Origin: Soonwooa sp.
GTDB taxonomy: Bacteria; Bacteroidota; Bacteroidia; Flavobacteriales; Weeksellaceae
Direction of reading: 5' to 3'
Length of the DNA stretch: 64,000 bases
Assembly: GCF_030151385.1 (NCBI RefSeq)
Contig: NZ_JASLDS010000026.1
Span: 1 to 64,000, forward strand
The position numbers and the translations under genes were made by a program. This document shows positions 18,137-25,463 of the stretch, one piece after another. Below the pieces are notes generated by a model that saw only the letters and a list, made by a program, of their open reading frames with translations, searched no databases and was not told the DNA's origin. How positions within the stretch are numbered: position 1 is the stretch's first letter; the number at the start of each line of letters is the position of its first letter.

Positions 18137-18171
18137 TTGCCGCTAACCTTGTATTGGCAAAATGCTTTTTT
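18137..18171 (+). terminator. Hairpin with T run after map
   Basis: TTGCC and GGCAA form a short stem around a 14-base loop (GCTAACCTTGTATT), followed a few bases later by a T run. The stem is short for a terminator. The CCGCTAAC core also resembles hairpins I associate with lone acquired genes in this phylum; that link is a recollection, not a test. Confidence 0.35.
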
Positions 18172-18193
18172 TAAAATTAAATTTAAAACTTTA

Positions 18194-18895
18194 TTAGCTT
18201 GTAGGAAACTGACTAACTAAGGTATCAGCAAGCATTTTGGTGTTATTGTCATATTGGTGGTCGCCGTGGATGTGTAGCATTTTGTAATTGTTCCCGAGTT
18301 TAATTTTCTTAAAAGGAAAATACATATATTCCAAATCACTCATAATCAATAATATAGGTTTGTCAGTGATTTTATTAATCTCTGGAATTACCAAAAAGTG
18401 TCTTTTTTTGGTGACACCAACATATTCTGAAAGGTGAATTTCAAAATCATTGCTTTGTGAGGGGCCAATCACAATAATTTTTTCAATATTTTTCTTCATT
18501 TGGTCAGAAAAACGATTGTAGATAAAAGGTGTTACATCAGCACCAAATGAAAATCCCATCAAAATAACGTGCTGGTTATCGCGACCATCCAACTGATGAT
18601 TAATATATCTTTCGACTTCGGAAGCGGCTTGTGTTGGTGTTTTTTTATTCCAAAAATAAGCTTTGGAGTTTAATGCAAAAACATCATAACCAGCTTCATG
18701 TAGATGTTCCGACAAGCTTTTTGAAAATGTGTTAAAACCAGCATCGCCACTTATGTACATTATAATTGGTTTCTTGCTTTCACTGTTCCAAGAAGTTACA
18801 GGAAAATCTTTCGTGATTTTGTATTGCCAATACTCGTAAAGACCGCCACAAATGACAGCAAGACCTAAACCCGCAATAAGCAATTTCTTTTTCAT
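18194..18895 (-). CDS. AcvB/VirJ-like hydrolase (likely aminoacyl-PG hydrolase)
   Basis: A 233-residue alpha/beta hydrolase with an N-terminal membrane anchor or signal (about residues 4-20). The nucleophile elbow is GFSFG with Ser116. An upstream GDAG motif (50-53), Asp187 in MSDLEY and His213 in GDHQYD probably complete the active site. The family is the VirJ domain. AcvB of Agrobacterium hydrolyses lysyl-phosphatidylglycerol, and the Pseudomonas aeruginosa homologue acts on alanyl-PG. It lies 2 bases after mprF, so the synthase and hydrolase for aminoacylated lipid are almost certainly one operon. The lipid specificity here is inferred. Confidence 0.85.
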   Translation of the reverse strand: MKKKLLIAGLGLAVICGGLYEYWQYKITKDFPVTSWNSESKKPIIMYISGDAGFNTFSKSLSEHLHEAGYDVFALNSKAYFWNKKTPTQAASEVERYINHQLDGRDNQHVILMGFSFGADVTPFIYNRFSDQMKKNIEKIIVIGPSQSNDFEIHLSEYVGVTKKRHFLVIPEINKITDKPILLIMSDLEYMYFPFKKIKLGNNYKMLHIHGDHQYDNNTKMLADTLVSQFPTS

Positions 18896-18897
18896 AA

Positions 18898-21477
18898 TTA
18901 GGCTTTCATTACTTTGTTAAGCGCCATTGGAAGTTGGATCAGGTCAATGTCATTACTATAAATGAGGTAGGCATTTTCCCAAACATCAGCATATTTTTCT
19001 TTAAAACCACGCTGCGTTTGATAATGTCGGAAACTTCCCATTTTTTCGTAGGCGATTTTCATTAACTCTTCGGCAACATTGTTGGGGTCGTCATTTCCTG
19101 CCATTGGCGTCATTCCCATATTAATGAATTTCAAACCTTTACTTTTCGCGTATTCTACCAGTTTTACAATTAAGACATCCATACTTCCTCCAGCAGCGTT
19201 TTCGCTTCTTCTAATCATATCATAACTCGTCTCTTCGCGCGCGCAATCGGGGATAATGTTAAGAAAGGCAACACAAGTGCCATTCTCGTCAAAAAGAGAA
19301 ATAACATCTTGATTTTTTATCGTCGCTTTGTCAAACAAGCCCTCTGCAAAGACAATTTCTTTTTTATCAAATTTTTGTAGCCATTCGTTGGAGAGTTTTT
19401 GCAATTCATCAATGAATTCGTCTGATTGCGGCGCGAGTTTTATTTCCGTTTTGTAGCCCGACTTTTCCGAAAGATTAATCGCGTTACGCAACGATTTTCG
19501 ATCCTTTCCTGTCAAACTAAAAGCTTCCGCATTCAGTAAAGCTTCTTGACCGATGAAGAGTTTTTTCTTTTTTAAAACTTTAAAGTAATGTAAAGCATCT
19601 TCAGTTACGCGATAATAGGCGGTTTTTAGGGATTTTTGCTGACAATATTTATCAAATTCATCTATGAGGTCAATTTTATTTTCGACGGCGCAAACGGGCT
19701 CTTCTAGGACGATGGCAAATCCATTCGCAACACGATAGGACACAAAGCCTTCAATTTCCTTTGAAAAATAAAGCGATTTTTCTTTGGTAGTTTTAAAATA
19801 ATCAAGTGACGAATCACCATATTGTTTAATAAGAGATTCCGCGGTTTCTTTAGCATTATCTTCGGCGGAGTCATGCTTTTTGGCAGTTCTATAAAATGAA
19901 ATAATCAACAATGTCCATGATAGAACTCCAAGAATTTGATTTAAGATTTGGAAATCTCTAGCAAATCCTGTTAAAGGTTTTATGCCGTAATCATGGAATA
20001 ATAGAAAAGATTGCAAGGTGTACGAAAAGGCTTGCTCTTTATTGAAGTTTGTTCCAAAATGATGAACATCAATAAAATACAGTGAAATACAATTGAAGAT
20101 AAGCACCGAAATAAAAAAGGCTAAAAAGCGTCCAAAACCTTTATTAATAAAATGTTTTTCGTTTTTTAAAGTATATTCTTTTCTAGCATAGATTAAGAAC
20201 AAAATTGTAAAAAACGAAAACAAAGCTTCTTCATAATCGAGCGCTTTTAAAAGGTTTAAAACTAAGGAACTTAAAGATAAAACGATGGCAAAATACCAAG
20301 CTCTTTTGGAACCTCGTAATAAGTTGGCAGAGGTTGCAAGCAGCAAAACACCAGCAATTAATGTTAAGATTTTGGAATAATGAACAAGTTCTACTGAGAA
20401 ATAATTCTTTGCGAGTAAAAGACGTTCGGTGATGGCTGGCGTTATTACTGACAAAATATTAATAATTCCTAAAGAAAATATTAGCAAAGCAGGGAAGATT
20501 CGGGCAAACATTTTTCGACCATTCCATAAGAAAGAACAAATCCCGAGAACGAGTGGCAACCAGAATTCAAAAACACGATAAACTAAAGTAATTCCCAAAG
20601 CTTGCGAATGCGAATATCCGAAATTGGCTAGCAAAAATGTCAATGAAAATTCTACAGCGCCCAATCCTCGTAAGAACGGCGATACAATCATCAATAATAC
20701 CGAAACAACATAACAAATGGCGGCCGCTGAAAAAGATTCGTTTAATCCAAGCGCTTTCATGGCAATAACCAAATGCAGAACGCCACATACCTCAATAAAA
20801 ATAGAAACCCAAACGCTTTTCCAGAAATAAGAGCTGTTAACATCTCCAGCGAAAATATCTTCGGTGTTGTGTATCAATTTTGGAAACTTCTTTAAAAGGT
20901 ATTGATACAGCGCATTTTGTTTTTTAAAACTTAAATAAATATAATAAAGCGCAAAAATAATAACCGCCAATACAACAAGCCACACCCACGAATTGGCAAT
21001 GGATTTATTGATGAAAAGCGAATAGATAATCAACGGAATTCCGACAATTAATACCGTCAAAAATCCAACAAAGCCGTATATCGCGCTGGCTTGGTGAATT
21101 TGCGCTGTGTTGTGATATTTTTGTTTTTTAAGACTTCTTGGGAGGTATCCTAAAGAACTGACGCCGCCTGCAGGAAGAAAAACACTCAATAGGTTGCGTT
21201 TCAAAAACAAGTCTATCGCTGTCCAAAAGTTGAGATTAAGATTGACAGCACGAAAGCTCATCACATACATATAAGCTTGCAACGCAATATAGACGCCTGT
21301 TAGAAGGACGCCAATCAATAGCCAAAATCCATCAGAAAGCTTTAGCTGCGGGATAATTTGTGCCATTTCGTGTCTTTCGCTTCGGAAGAATACGAAAGCA
21401 AAAAGCAAAATAATAACGGCAAGTAATTCTTTCCAAGGGAGGTTTTTGAACCGAATCTGTTTTAAATAGGACTTCAC
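18898..21477 (-). CDS. mprF: Aminoacyl-phosphatidylglycerol synthase/flippase MprF
   Basis: An 859-residue two-part membrane enzyme. The first 500 or so residues carry about 13-14 hydrophobic helices (UPF0104 flippase type). The rest is the cytoplasmic DUF2156 synthase domain, with GNAT-like segments such as FINMGMTPMAGNDDPN and MGSFRHYQTQRGFKEKY. It moves an amino acid from aminoacyl-tRNA to phosphatidylglycerol and flips the product, lowering surface negative charge and giving resistance to cationic peptides. The transferred residue cannot be told from sequence. It is first in an operon with virJ and is divergent from the B12 riboswitch gene. Confidence 0.93.
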   Translation of the reverse strand: MKSYLKQIRFKNLPWKELLAVIILLFAFVFFRSERHEMAQIIPQLKLSDGFWLLIGVLLTGVYIALQAYMYVMSFRAVNLNLNFWTAIDLFLKRNLLSVFLPAGGVSSLGYLPRSLKKQKYHNTAQIHQASAIYGFVGFLTVLIVGIPLIIYSLFINKSIANSWVWLVVLAVIIFALYYIYLSFKKQNALYQYLLKKFPKLIHNTEDIFAGDVNSSYFWKSVWVSIFIEVCGVLHLVIAMKALGLNESFSAAAICYVVSVLLMIVSPFLRGLGAVEFSLTFLLANFGYSHSQALGITLVYRVFEFWLPLVLGICSFLWNGRKMFARIFPALLIFSLGIINILSVITPAITERLLLAKNYFSVELVHYSKILTLIAGVLLLATSANLLRGSKRAWYFAIVLSLSSLVLNLLKALDYEEALFSFFTILFLIYARKEYTLKNEKHFINKGFGRFLAFFISVLIFNCISLYFIDVHHFGTNFNKEQAFSYTLQSFLLFHDYGIKPLTGFARDFQILNQILGVLSWTLLIISFYRTAKKHDSAEDNAKETAESLIKQYGDSSLDYFKTTKEKSLYFSKEIEGFVSYRVANGFAIVLEEPVCAVENKIDLIDEFDKYCQQKSLKTAYYRVTEDALHYFKVLKKKKLFIGQEALLNAEAFSLTGKDRKSLRNAINLSEKSGYKTEIKLAPQSDEFIDELQKLSNEWLQKFDKKEIVFAEGLFDKATIKNQDVISLFDENGTCVAFLNIIPDCAREETSYDMIRRSENAAGGSMDVLIVKLVEYAKSKGLKFINMGMTPMAGNDDPNNVAEELMKIAYEKMGSFRHYQTQRGFKEKYADVWENAYLIYSNDIDLIQLPMALNKVMKA

Positions 21478-21628
21478 GAGTAGTTTTTGAAAAATCTAAT
21501 TTAACAATTGTATTGCAATAATCTGTCCACAAAATGCAAAAAAATAACTGAAGTTTTGCACAAGCATTATTGGCATTCTTTAATGTGTACTTTTCGATGA
21601 AAAATTTTACCAACCACTTTATTAGACG

Positions 21629-21636
21629 TATCTTTG
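21629..21636 (+). promoter_or_regulatory. Putative -7 promoter element of the B12-riboswitch transcript
   Basis: TATCTTTG matches TAnnTTTG and lies just before the riboswitch, in the right place to start the leader RNA near 21643. Confidence 0.55.
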
Positions 21637-21640
21637 CAAA

Positions 21641-21825
21641 ACTTAGGTTAAAGCAGTTTTTGTTTTATTAAAAGGGAATCAGGTGAAATACCTGAGCTGT
21701 ACCCGCAACTGTAAACTACAAAACTTGATGTCAAATAATGTCCACTGAAGTTAGCTTTGGGAAGGACGATGTCAAGATGTGAGCCAGGAGACCTGCCTAA
21801 TGTTGATACTTTCGGGGACAAAAGT
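21641..21825 (+). promoter_or_regulatory. Cobalamin riboswitch
   Basis: The receptor core is complete. AAAAGGGAATCAGGTGAA and GCTGTACCCGCAACTGTAA (21670-21714) form the P3-P6 core. GAGCCAGGAGACCTGCC (21781-21797) is the conserved B12 box that closes the junction. A small hairpin directly after it (ACTTT 21808-21812, AAAGT 21821-21825, loop CGGGGACA) sits where the regulatory kissing-loop helix P13 is expected. The GGGGA of that loop can also pair with TCCCC at 21869-21873. Control is probably by translation, since the leader runs to the start codon without a T-run terminator. The RNA binds cobalamin and normally represses uptake or synthesis genes. Confidence 0.93.
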
Positions 21826-21911
21826 GATGGACGTTCTGTCTTTTCATAGCAACTCTTTATGAGTATAATCCCCAATAGTTTCGGGAGTTAAACTAATTTA
21901 ATTTTATACTT

Positions 21912-23021
21912 ATGAAGAAAATTTTTACAATTTTCGGCCTAGTAATGATGGGCGCAAGTGCTGTTAATGCACAAATTATTAATTTTCCAGATGCCAACTT
22001 CAAGGCGGCAATTATCAAGGCTTATCCAGCTGTTGATGCTAATAAAGATGGGCAAATTTCGGAGACCGAAGCTTTGACTTTGACGTCCATTCGTAACCTT
22101 TCCAATTATCCTAATATTTATGATGCTACAGGAATCGAGTATTTTACGAATTTGACAGAGCTTAATTTGGGAGACCTTATCAATCTTAACAAAATTGATG
22201 TTTCAAAAAATACGAAAGTTACAACGCTTAATCTTCGTAATAATAAACTGACAGGCGTTTTAGATGTTTCGGCACTTGATAAAATGACGAATATCGAACT
22301 TAATAAAAATCTGTTGACTGGTATTATTTTTCCTCAGAATTCCAAGTTAAAAATCGTCTATATCAATGAGAATGCCTTGACAACGATTGATTTGTCCGAG
22401 CTTAAAGATTTGCAACGTTTGTTTTTAGTAACCAACAAATTGACGAGTTTGGATGTTTCGCAAAATCCTAACCTCGAAAGAATCCATATCAACGACAACC
22501 AATTGACGACTTTGGACTTGTCAGGACTTACGAAACTAAATTGGTTTTCTGCCGAGTCTAACAAATTGACAGCTATCACTTTTAGCAATAATCCTTTGTT
22601 AAAAACGATTTTGACAAAGAATAATCAATTGACTTCATTTGATTTTATGGATGGTTTTGATAATAATATTACTTTAATTAATGTTGAGTCAAATCCTAAC
22701 TTTAATTTGATTAAAAAAGATTGTAATGACATCATTGTCAATGTTCCCAATACGACAGTTGAAACCAATTGCAGTTTGGCGGTTGATAATCAAGCAGCAA
22801 ATAATATTAAAATCTATCCAACTTTGGCAAAAGATTTTATCACAGTTGAAGGCGATGTTAAAAATATTAGTTTCCAAATTTTCAATTTGAGTGGACAATT
22901 GCTACAATCAGGCATTTTAAATACTTCAAAAATTGATGTTTCTAAACTTTCTAAAGCAACATATATTTTAGTTTTAAAAACCGACGAAAAGCTGATTAAA
23001 CAAAGCTTTATTAAACAATAA
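21912..23021 (+). CDS. Secreted leucine-rich-repeat protein with T9SS sorting tail, B12-riboswitch controlled
   Basis: A 369-residue exported protein. It has a signal peptide (MKKIFTIFGLVMMGASAVNAQ), an EF-hand-like DANKDGQIS stretch (about residues 43-51), then seven to eight irregular leucine-rich repeats (units such as LTSLDVSQNPNLERIHIND). The last 75 or so residues (NNIKIYPTLAKDFITV to IKQSFIKQ) form a type A T9SS sorting domain, so the protein is probably delivered to the cell surface. A cobalamin riboswitch lies 90-270 bases upstream and a terminator directly after, so it is the only gene controlled. A role in corrinoid capture is inferred from this control; no known B12-binding motif is visible. 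Confidence 0.88.
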   Translation: MKKIFTIFGLVMMGASAVNAQIINFPDANFKAAIIKAYPAVDANKDGQISETEALTLTSIRNLSNYPNIYDATGIEYFTNLTELNLGDLINLNKIDVSKNTKVTTLNLRNNKLTGVLDVSALDKMTNIELNKNLLTGIIFPQNSKLKIVYINENALTTIDLSELKDLQRLFLVTNKLTSLDVSQNPNLERIHINDNQLTTLDLSGLTKLNWFSAESNKLTAITFSNNPLLKTILTKNNQLTSFDFMDGFDNNITLINVESNPNFNLIKKDCNDIIVNVPNTTVETNCSLAVDNQAANNIKIYPTLAKDFITVEGDVKNISFQIFNLSGQLLQSGILNTSKIDVSKLSKATYILVLKTDEKLIKQSFIKQ

Positions 23022-23028
23022 GAAAATT

Positions 23029-23053
23029 AAAACGCTTTTTTTAAGCGTTTTTT
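23029..23053 (+). terminator. Rho-independent terminator of the LRR gene
   Basis: AAAACGCTT pairs with AAGCGTTTT, followed by more T. It lies 8 bases after the stop codon and limits the riboswitch transcript to one gene. Confidence 0.85.
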
Positions 23054-23118
23054 CATGTTTTGTATTTTAAAAATCAATATCTTTATAATATCAAATTAAT
23101 ATCAAAATTTCAAACACT

Positions 23119-23985
23119 ATGGAAAAAGTTTTAAAACCAATGTCTGGTTATTTAGCCTTACTAATTAGCATTGTGCTATTTTTTGGAGGCGTAGGATTGT
23201 TTATTTATTCTATTGATTACAGCGTAGGATTAGCAATTGTCGCGATTCTGATGATATTGTTGTCATTCTTTTTTATGAAAGGCTTAATGATTATCCAACC
23301 CAATCACTCACGTGTTCTTAACTTCTTTGGGAAGTATGTAGGTTCTGTTAAAGAAAATGGTTTGTTTTTTATCAATCCTTTTTATTCATCACAAAGAATG
23401 AGTCTTCGTTCCGAAAACTTACAAGGACAAACCCTTAAAGTAAACGATAAAATGGGAAATCCTATTGAGATTGCAGCGGTTATCGTTTGGAAAGTTGGTG
23501 ATACTTACAAGGCAGCGTTCGATGTTGAGCGTTATTTGGAATATGTAAGAACGCAAAGTGAGGCAGCTGTTCGTCACTTGGCAGTTAGTTTTCCGTATGA
23601 TAATTTGGAGGACGAAAGTGCGCCAATTACCTTGAGAGGCGGAGGGGATGATGTTAACCATATTTTGGAGAGAGAGTTGACAGAGCGTCTTGCTCCTGCA
23701 GGAATTGTTGTGCAAGAAGCAAGAATTTCGCACTTGGCTTACGCATCCGAAATTGCTGGTGCGATGCTACAAAGACAACAAGCAACGGCGATAGTTGCGG
23801 CAAGAACCAAAATCGTTGAAGGTGCTGTTGGGATGGTAGATTTAGCATTAAAAAAACTATCAGAGGAGAATATTGTAGAGTTGGATGACGAGCGCAAAGC
23901 AGCGATGGTAAGCAACCTAATGGTGGTATTATGCGGCGAAAAAGCAGCGCAACCAATCCTAAATGCTGGTACACTTTATAACTAA
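23119..23985 (+). CDS. SPFH/band 7 domain membrane protein
   Basis: A 288-residue protein with two N-terminal hydrophobic segments (about residues 10-30 and 34-54), followed by an SPFH/prohibitin domain (IIQPNHSRVLNFFGKYVGSV to AEIAGAMLQRQQATAIVAARTKIVEG, given in part). The C-terminal helix with QRQQATAIVAARTKIVEGA is typical. SPFH proteins oligomerise on membranes and organise microdomains or regulate proteases. A specific partner cannot be assigned, but the next gene, 35 bases away, is a small ribbon-helix-helix protein that probably shares the transcript. Confidence 0.88.
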   Translation: MEKVLKPMSGYLALLISIVLFFGGVGLFIYSIDYSVGLAIVAILMILLSFFFMKGLMIIQPNHSRVLNFFGKYVGSVKENGLFFINPFYSSQRMSLRSENLQGQTLKVNDKMGNPIEIAAVIVWKVGDTYKAAFDVERYLEYVRTQSEAAVRHLAVSFPYDNLEDESAPITLRGGGDDVNHILERELTERLAPAGIVVQEARISHLAYASEIAGAMLQRQQATAIVAARTKIVEGAVGMVDLALKKLSEENIVELDDERKAAMVSNLMVVLCGEKAAQPILNAGTLYN

Positions 23986-24020
23986 TCTAACTAAAGCTTT
24001 TGGCTTTTAAATGAAACGAA

Positions 24021-24200
24021 ATGAGTAAGAAGAGTTTTGTTTTGCGGATTGACGAAGACACCTACAAGCTTATTGAAAAGTGGGCGGCGGACGAATTCCG
24101 AAGTGTGAATGGGCAAATCGAATTTCTCATTCATCAAAGTCTCAGTAACGCAGGACGAAAGAAAAAGGAAACAAAAGAAAAGGAAACGGATAAATCATAA
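24021..24200 (+). CDS. Small Arc-type ribbon-helix-helix protein
   Basis: A 59-residue protein beginning MSKKSFVLRIDEDTYKLIEK. The short beta strand SFVLRI followed by two helices (DEDTYKLIEKWAADEF and VNGQIEFLIHQSLSN) is the Arc/MetJ ribbon-helix-helix DNA-binding fold. The C-terminus is a Lys/Glu-rich tail. An earlier ATG at 24011 stops after four codons, so 24021 is the only usable start. It follows the SPFH gene on the same strand and is closed by a terminator. It may act as a repressor of its own operon; the target is unknown. Confidence 0.75.
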   Translation: MSKKSFVLRIDEDTYKLIEKWAADEFRSVNGQIEFLIHQSLSNAGRKKKETKEKETDKS

Positions 24201-24205
24201 TAAAA

Positions 24206-24231
24206 AGGCTCAGAAATTTCTGAGCTTTTTG
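24206..24231 (+). terminator. Terminator after the SPFH-RHH pair
   Basis: GCTCAG and CTGAGC form a stem around AAATTT, followed by a T run. It lies 6 bases after the small gene and could also serve the converging VOC gene. Confidence 0.75.
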
Positions 24232-24242
24232 CTTTATTCTAG

Positions 24243-24611
24243 TTAACGATGTTGGTCAATTAAAATCATATTACCATCTGGGTCTTGTAAAGTGATGCTT
24301 CCCGGACCAGCTTCGGAGTCGATTTGTTGATTGAATTTTATTCCTTTTTCGGCAAAGCTTTTAGCGATTTCGCGAACGTCTTGCCAATCGCTGAGTTCGT
24401 TGGCGTTTTGGTCCCAACCAGGATTAAAGGTCAAAAGATTACCATCGAACATCGCTTCAAAAAGACCGATAAGGCTGTCGCTATTTTTCATGATTAAATA
24501 TTTGTGGTCTAATGCGCCAGCAAAAACCTCGAAACCCAAAGCTTCGTAAAAGTTTTTAGAAACTTCTAAATTTTTGACACTTAAGCTGATAGAAAATGCA
24601 CCTAATTTCAT
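24243..24611 (-). CDS. VOC family protein (glyoxalase/bleomycin-resistance fold)
   Basis: A 122-residue protein. The start at 24611 (MKLGAFSISLSVKNLEVSKN) is preferred over a much longer frame, because the upstream extension is unrelated low-complexity sequence that runs through a terminator. It has the paired beta-alpha-beta-beta-beta modules of VOC proteins, with SLSVKNLEVSKNFYEALGFE at the start and ITLQDPDGNMILIDQH at the end. The Asp-Pro-Asp-Gly-Asn end is typical. The substrate is unknown. It lies downstream of the CoA-transferase gene but is separated from it by a terminator. Confidence 0.82.
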   Translation of the reverse strand: MKLGAFSISLSVKNLEVSKNFYEALGFEVFAGALDHKYLIMKNSDSLIGLFEAMFDGNLLTFNPGWDQNANELSDWQDVREIAKSFAEKGIKFNQQIDSEAGPGSITLQDPDGNMILIDQHR

Positions 24612-24628
24612 TGGATAAAATTTAAAAT

Positions 24629-24655
24629 TAAAAAAGCTCCAAAAATCTGGAGCCT
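24629..24655 (-). terminator. Terminator of the CoA-transferase gene
   Basis: On the minus strand GCTCCA and TGGAGC form a stem around a 6-base loop, followed by a T run. It begins within 10 bases of the stop codon. Confidence 0.8.
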
Positions 24656-24660
24656 TATAT

Positions 24661-25362
24661 TTAGTTAGCTTTACGGACAGTTCTTTGTTCGATTCTCTTT
24701 TCGTATTTTTCGCCTTGGAAGATGCGTTGTACATAGATTCCAGGTGTGTGGATTTCGTCAGGATTTAGTTCGCCAACTTCTACCAATTCTTCAACTTCGG
24801 CAATTGTTATTTTACCAGCCATTGCCATTAATGGATTGAAATTACGTGACGTCGAACGGAAAATCAAATTACCTGCTGTATCGCCTTTCCAAGCTTTTAC
24901 AATCGCAAAATCCGCATCAAAAGCATATTCTAGCAAATAATCTTTACCATTGAAATTTCGAGTTTCTTTGCCCTCCGCAACTTCGGTTCCAACACCTGCA
25001 GGTGTGTAGATAGCAGGCATTCCGTAACCCGTCGCCATACAACGTGTCGCCAAAGTCCCTTGTGGGATTAGGTCAACTTCCAATTCGCCGCTTAACAATT
25101 GACGTTCAAATTCGGCATTTTCGCCAACATAAGACGAAATCATTTTTTTGATTTGTTTTTGGTGGAGCAGTAATCCAAGTCCAAAATCGTCAACACCAGC
25201 ATTATTAGAGATGCAAGTCAAGTTTTTGACATTCTTTTTTACCAATTCGGCAATACTATTTTCTGGAATTCCGCAAAGACCAAAACCGCCTAGCATAATG
25301 GTAGCGCCATCTTGGATGTCATGGCAAGCTTCTTCAACGTTTTTTACCGTTTTATTAATCAT
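24661..25362 (-). CDS. 3-oxoacid CoA-transferase subunit A
   Basis: A 233-residue subunit of the SCOT/AtoDA family, which moves CoA between succinyl-CoA and 3-oxoacids such as acetoacetate. The start MINKTVKNVEEACHDIQDGATIMLGGFGLCGIP is standard, with the conserved GGFGLCGIPE loop, LTCISNNAGVDDFGLG and YGMPAIYTPAGVGTEV. Subunit B carries the catalytic Glu and normally lies next to subunit A. It is not beside this gene: a VOC gene follows and mgtE precedes. The partner is presumably elsewhere on the chromosome. Confidence 0.9.
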   Translation of the reverse strand: MINKTVKNVEEACHDIQDGATIMLGGFGLCGIPENSIAELVKKNVKNLTCISNNAGVDDFGLGLLLHQKQIKKMISSYVGENAEFERQLLSGELEVDLIPQGTLATRCMATGYGMPAIYTPAGVGTEVAEGKETRNFNGKDYLLEYAFDADFAIVKAWKGDTAGNLIFRSTSRNFNPLMAMAGKITIAEVEELVEVGELNPDEIHTPGIYVQRIFQGEKYEKRIEQRTVRKAN

Positions 25363-25463
25363 AATGAGATTCTGTTTCTGAGCTTTAAAAATACTAAAAA
25401 TTACAGAATTCTACGACTTAATATTGATAAACAAATAAAAAAAGTGATTGTTAGAGTGAGAAA

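Noticed and set aside
18137..18171. An integron attC site after map
   Set aside because: The CGCTAAC core is suggestive, but there is no paired GTTRRRY site of the right form, no integrase and no neighbouring cassettes.
21826..21911. A terminator in the B12 leader
   Set aside because: Hairpins can be drawn, but none is followed by a T run, so control at translation is more likely.
24612..24734. A 41-residue N-terminal extension of the VOC protein
   Set aside because: It would be translated through the terminator of the CoA-transferase gene and has no resemblance to the family.
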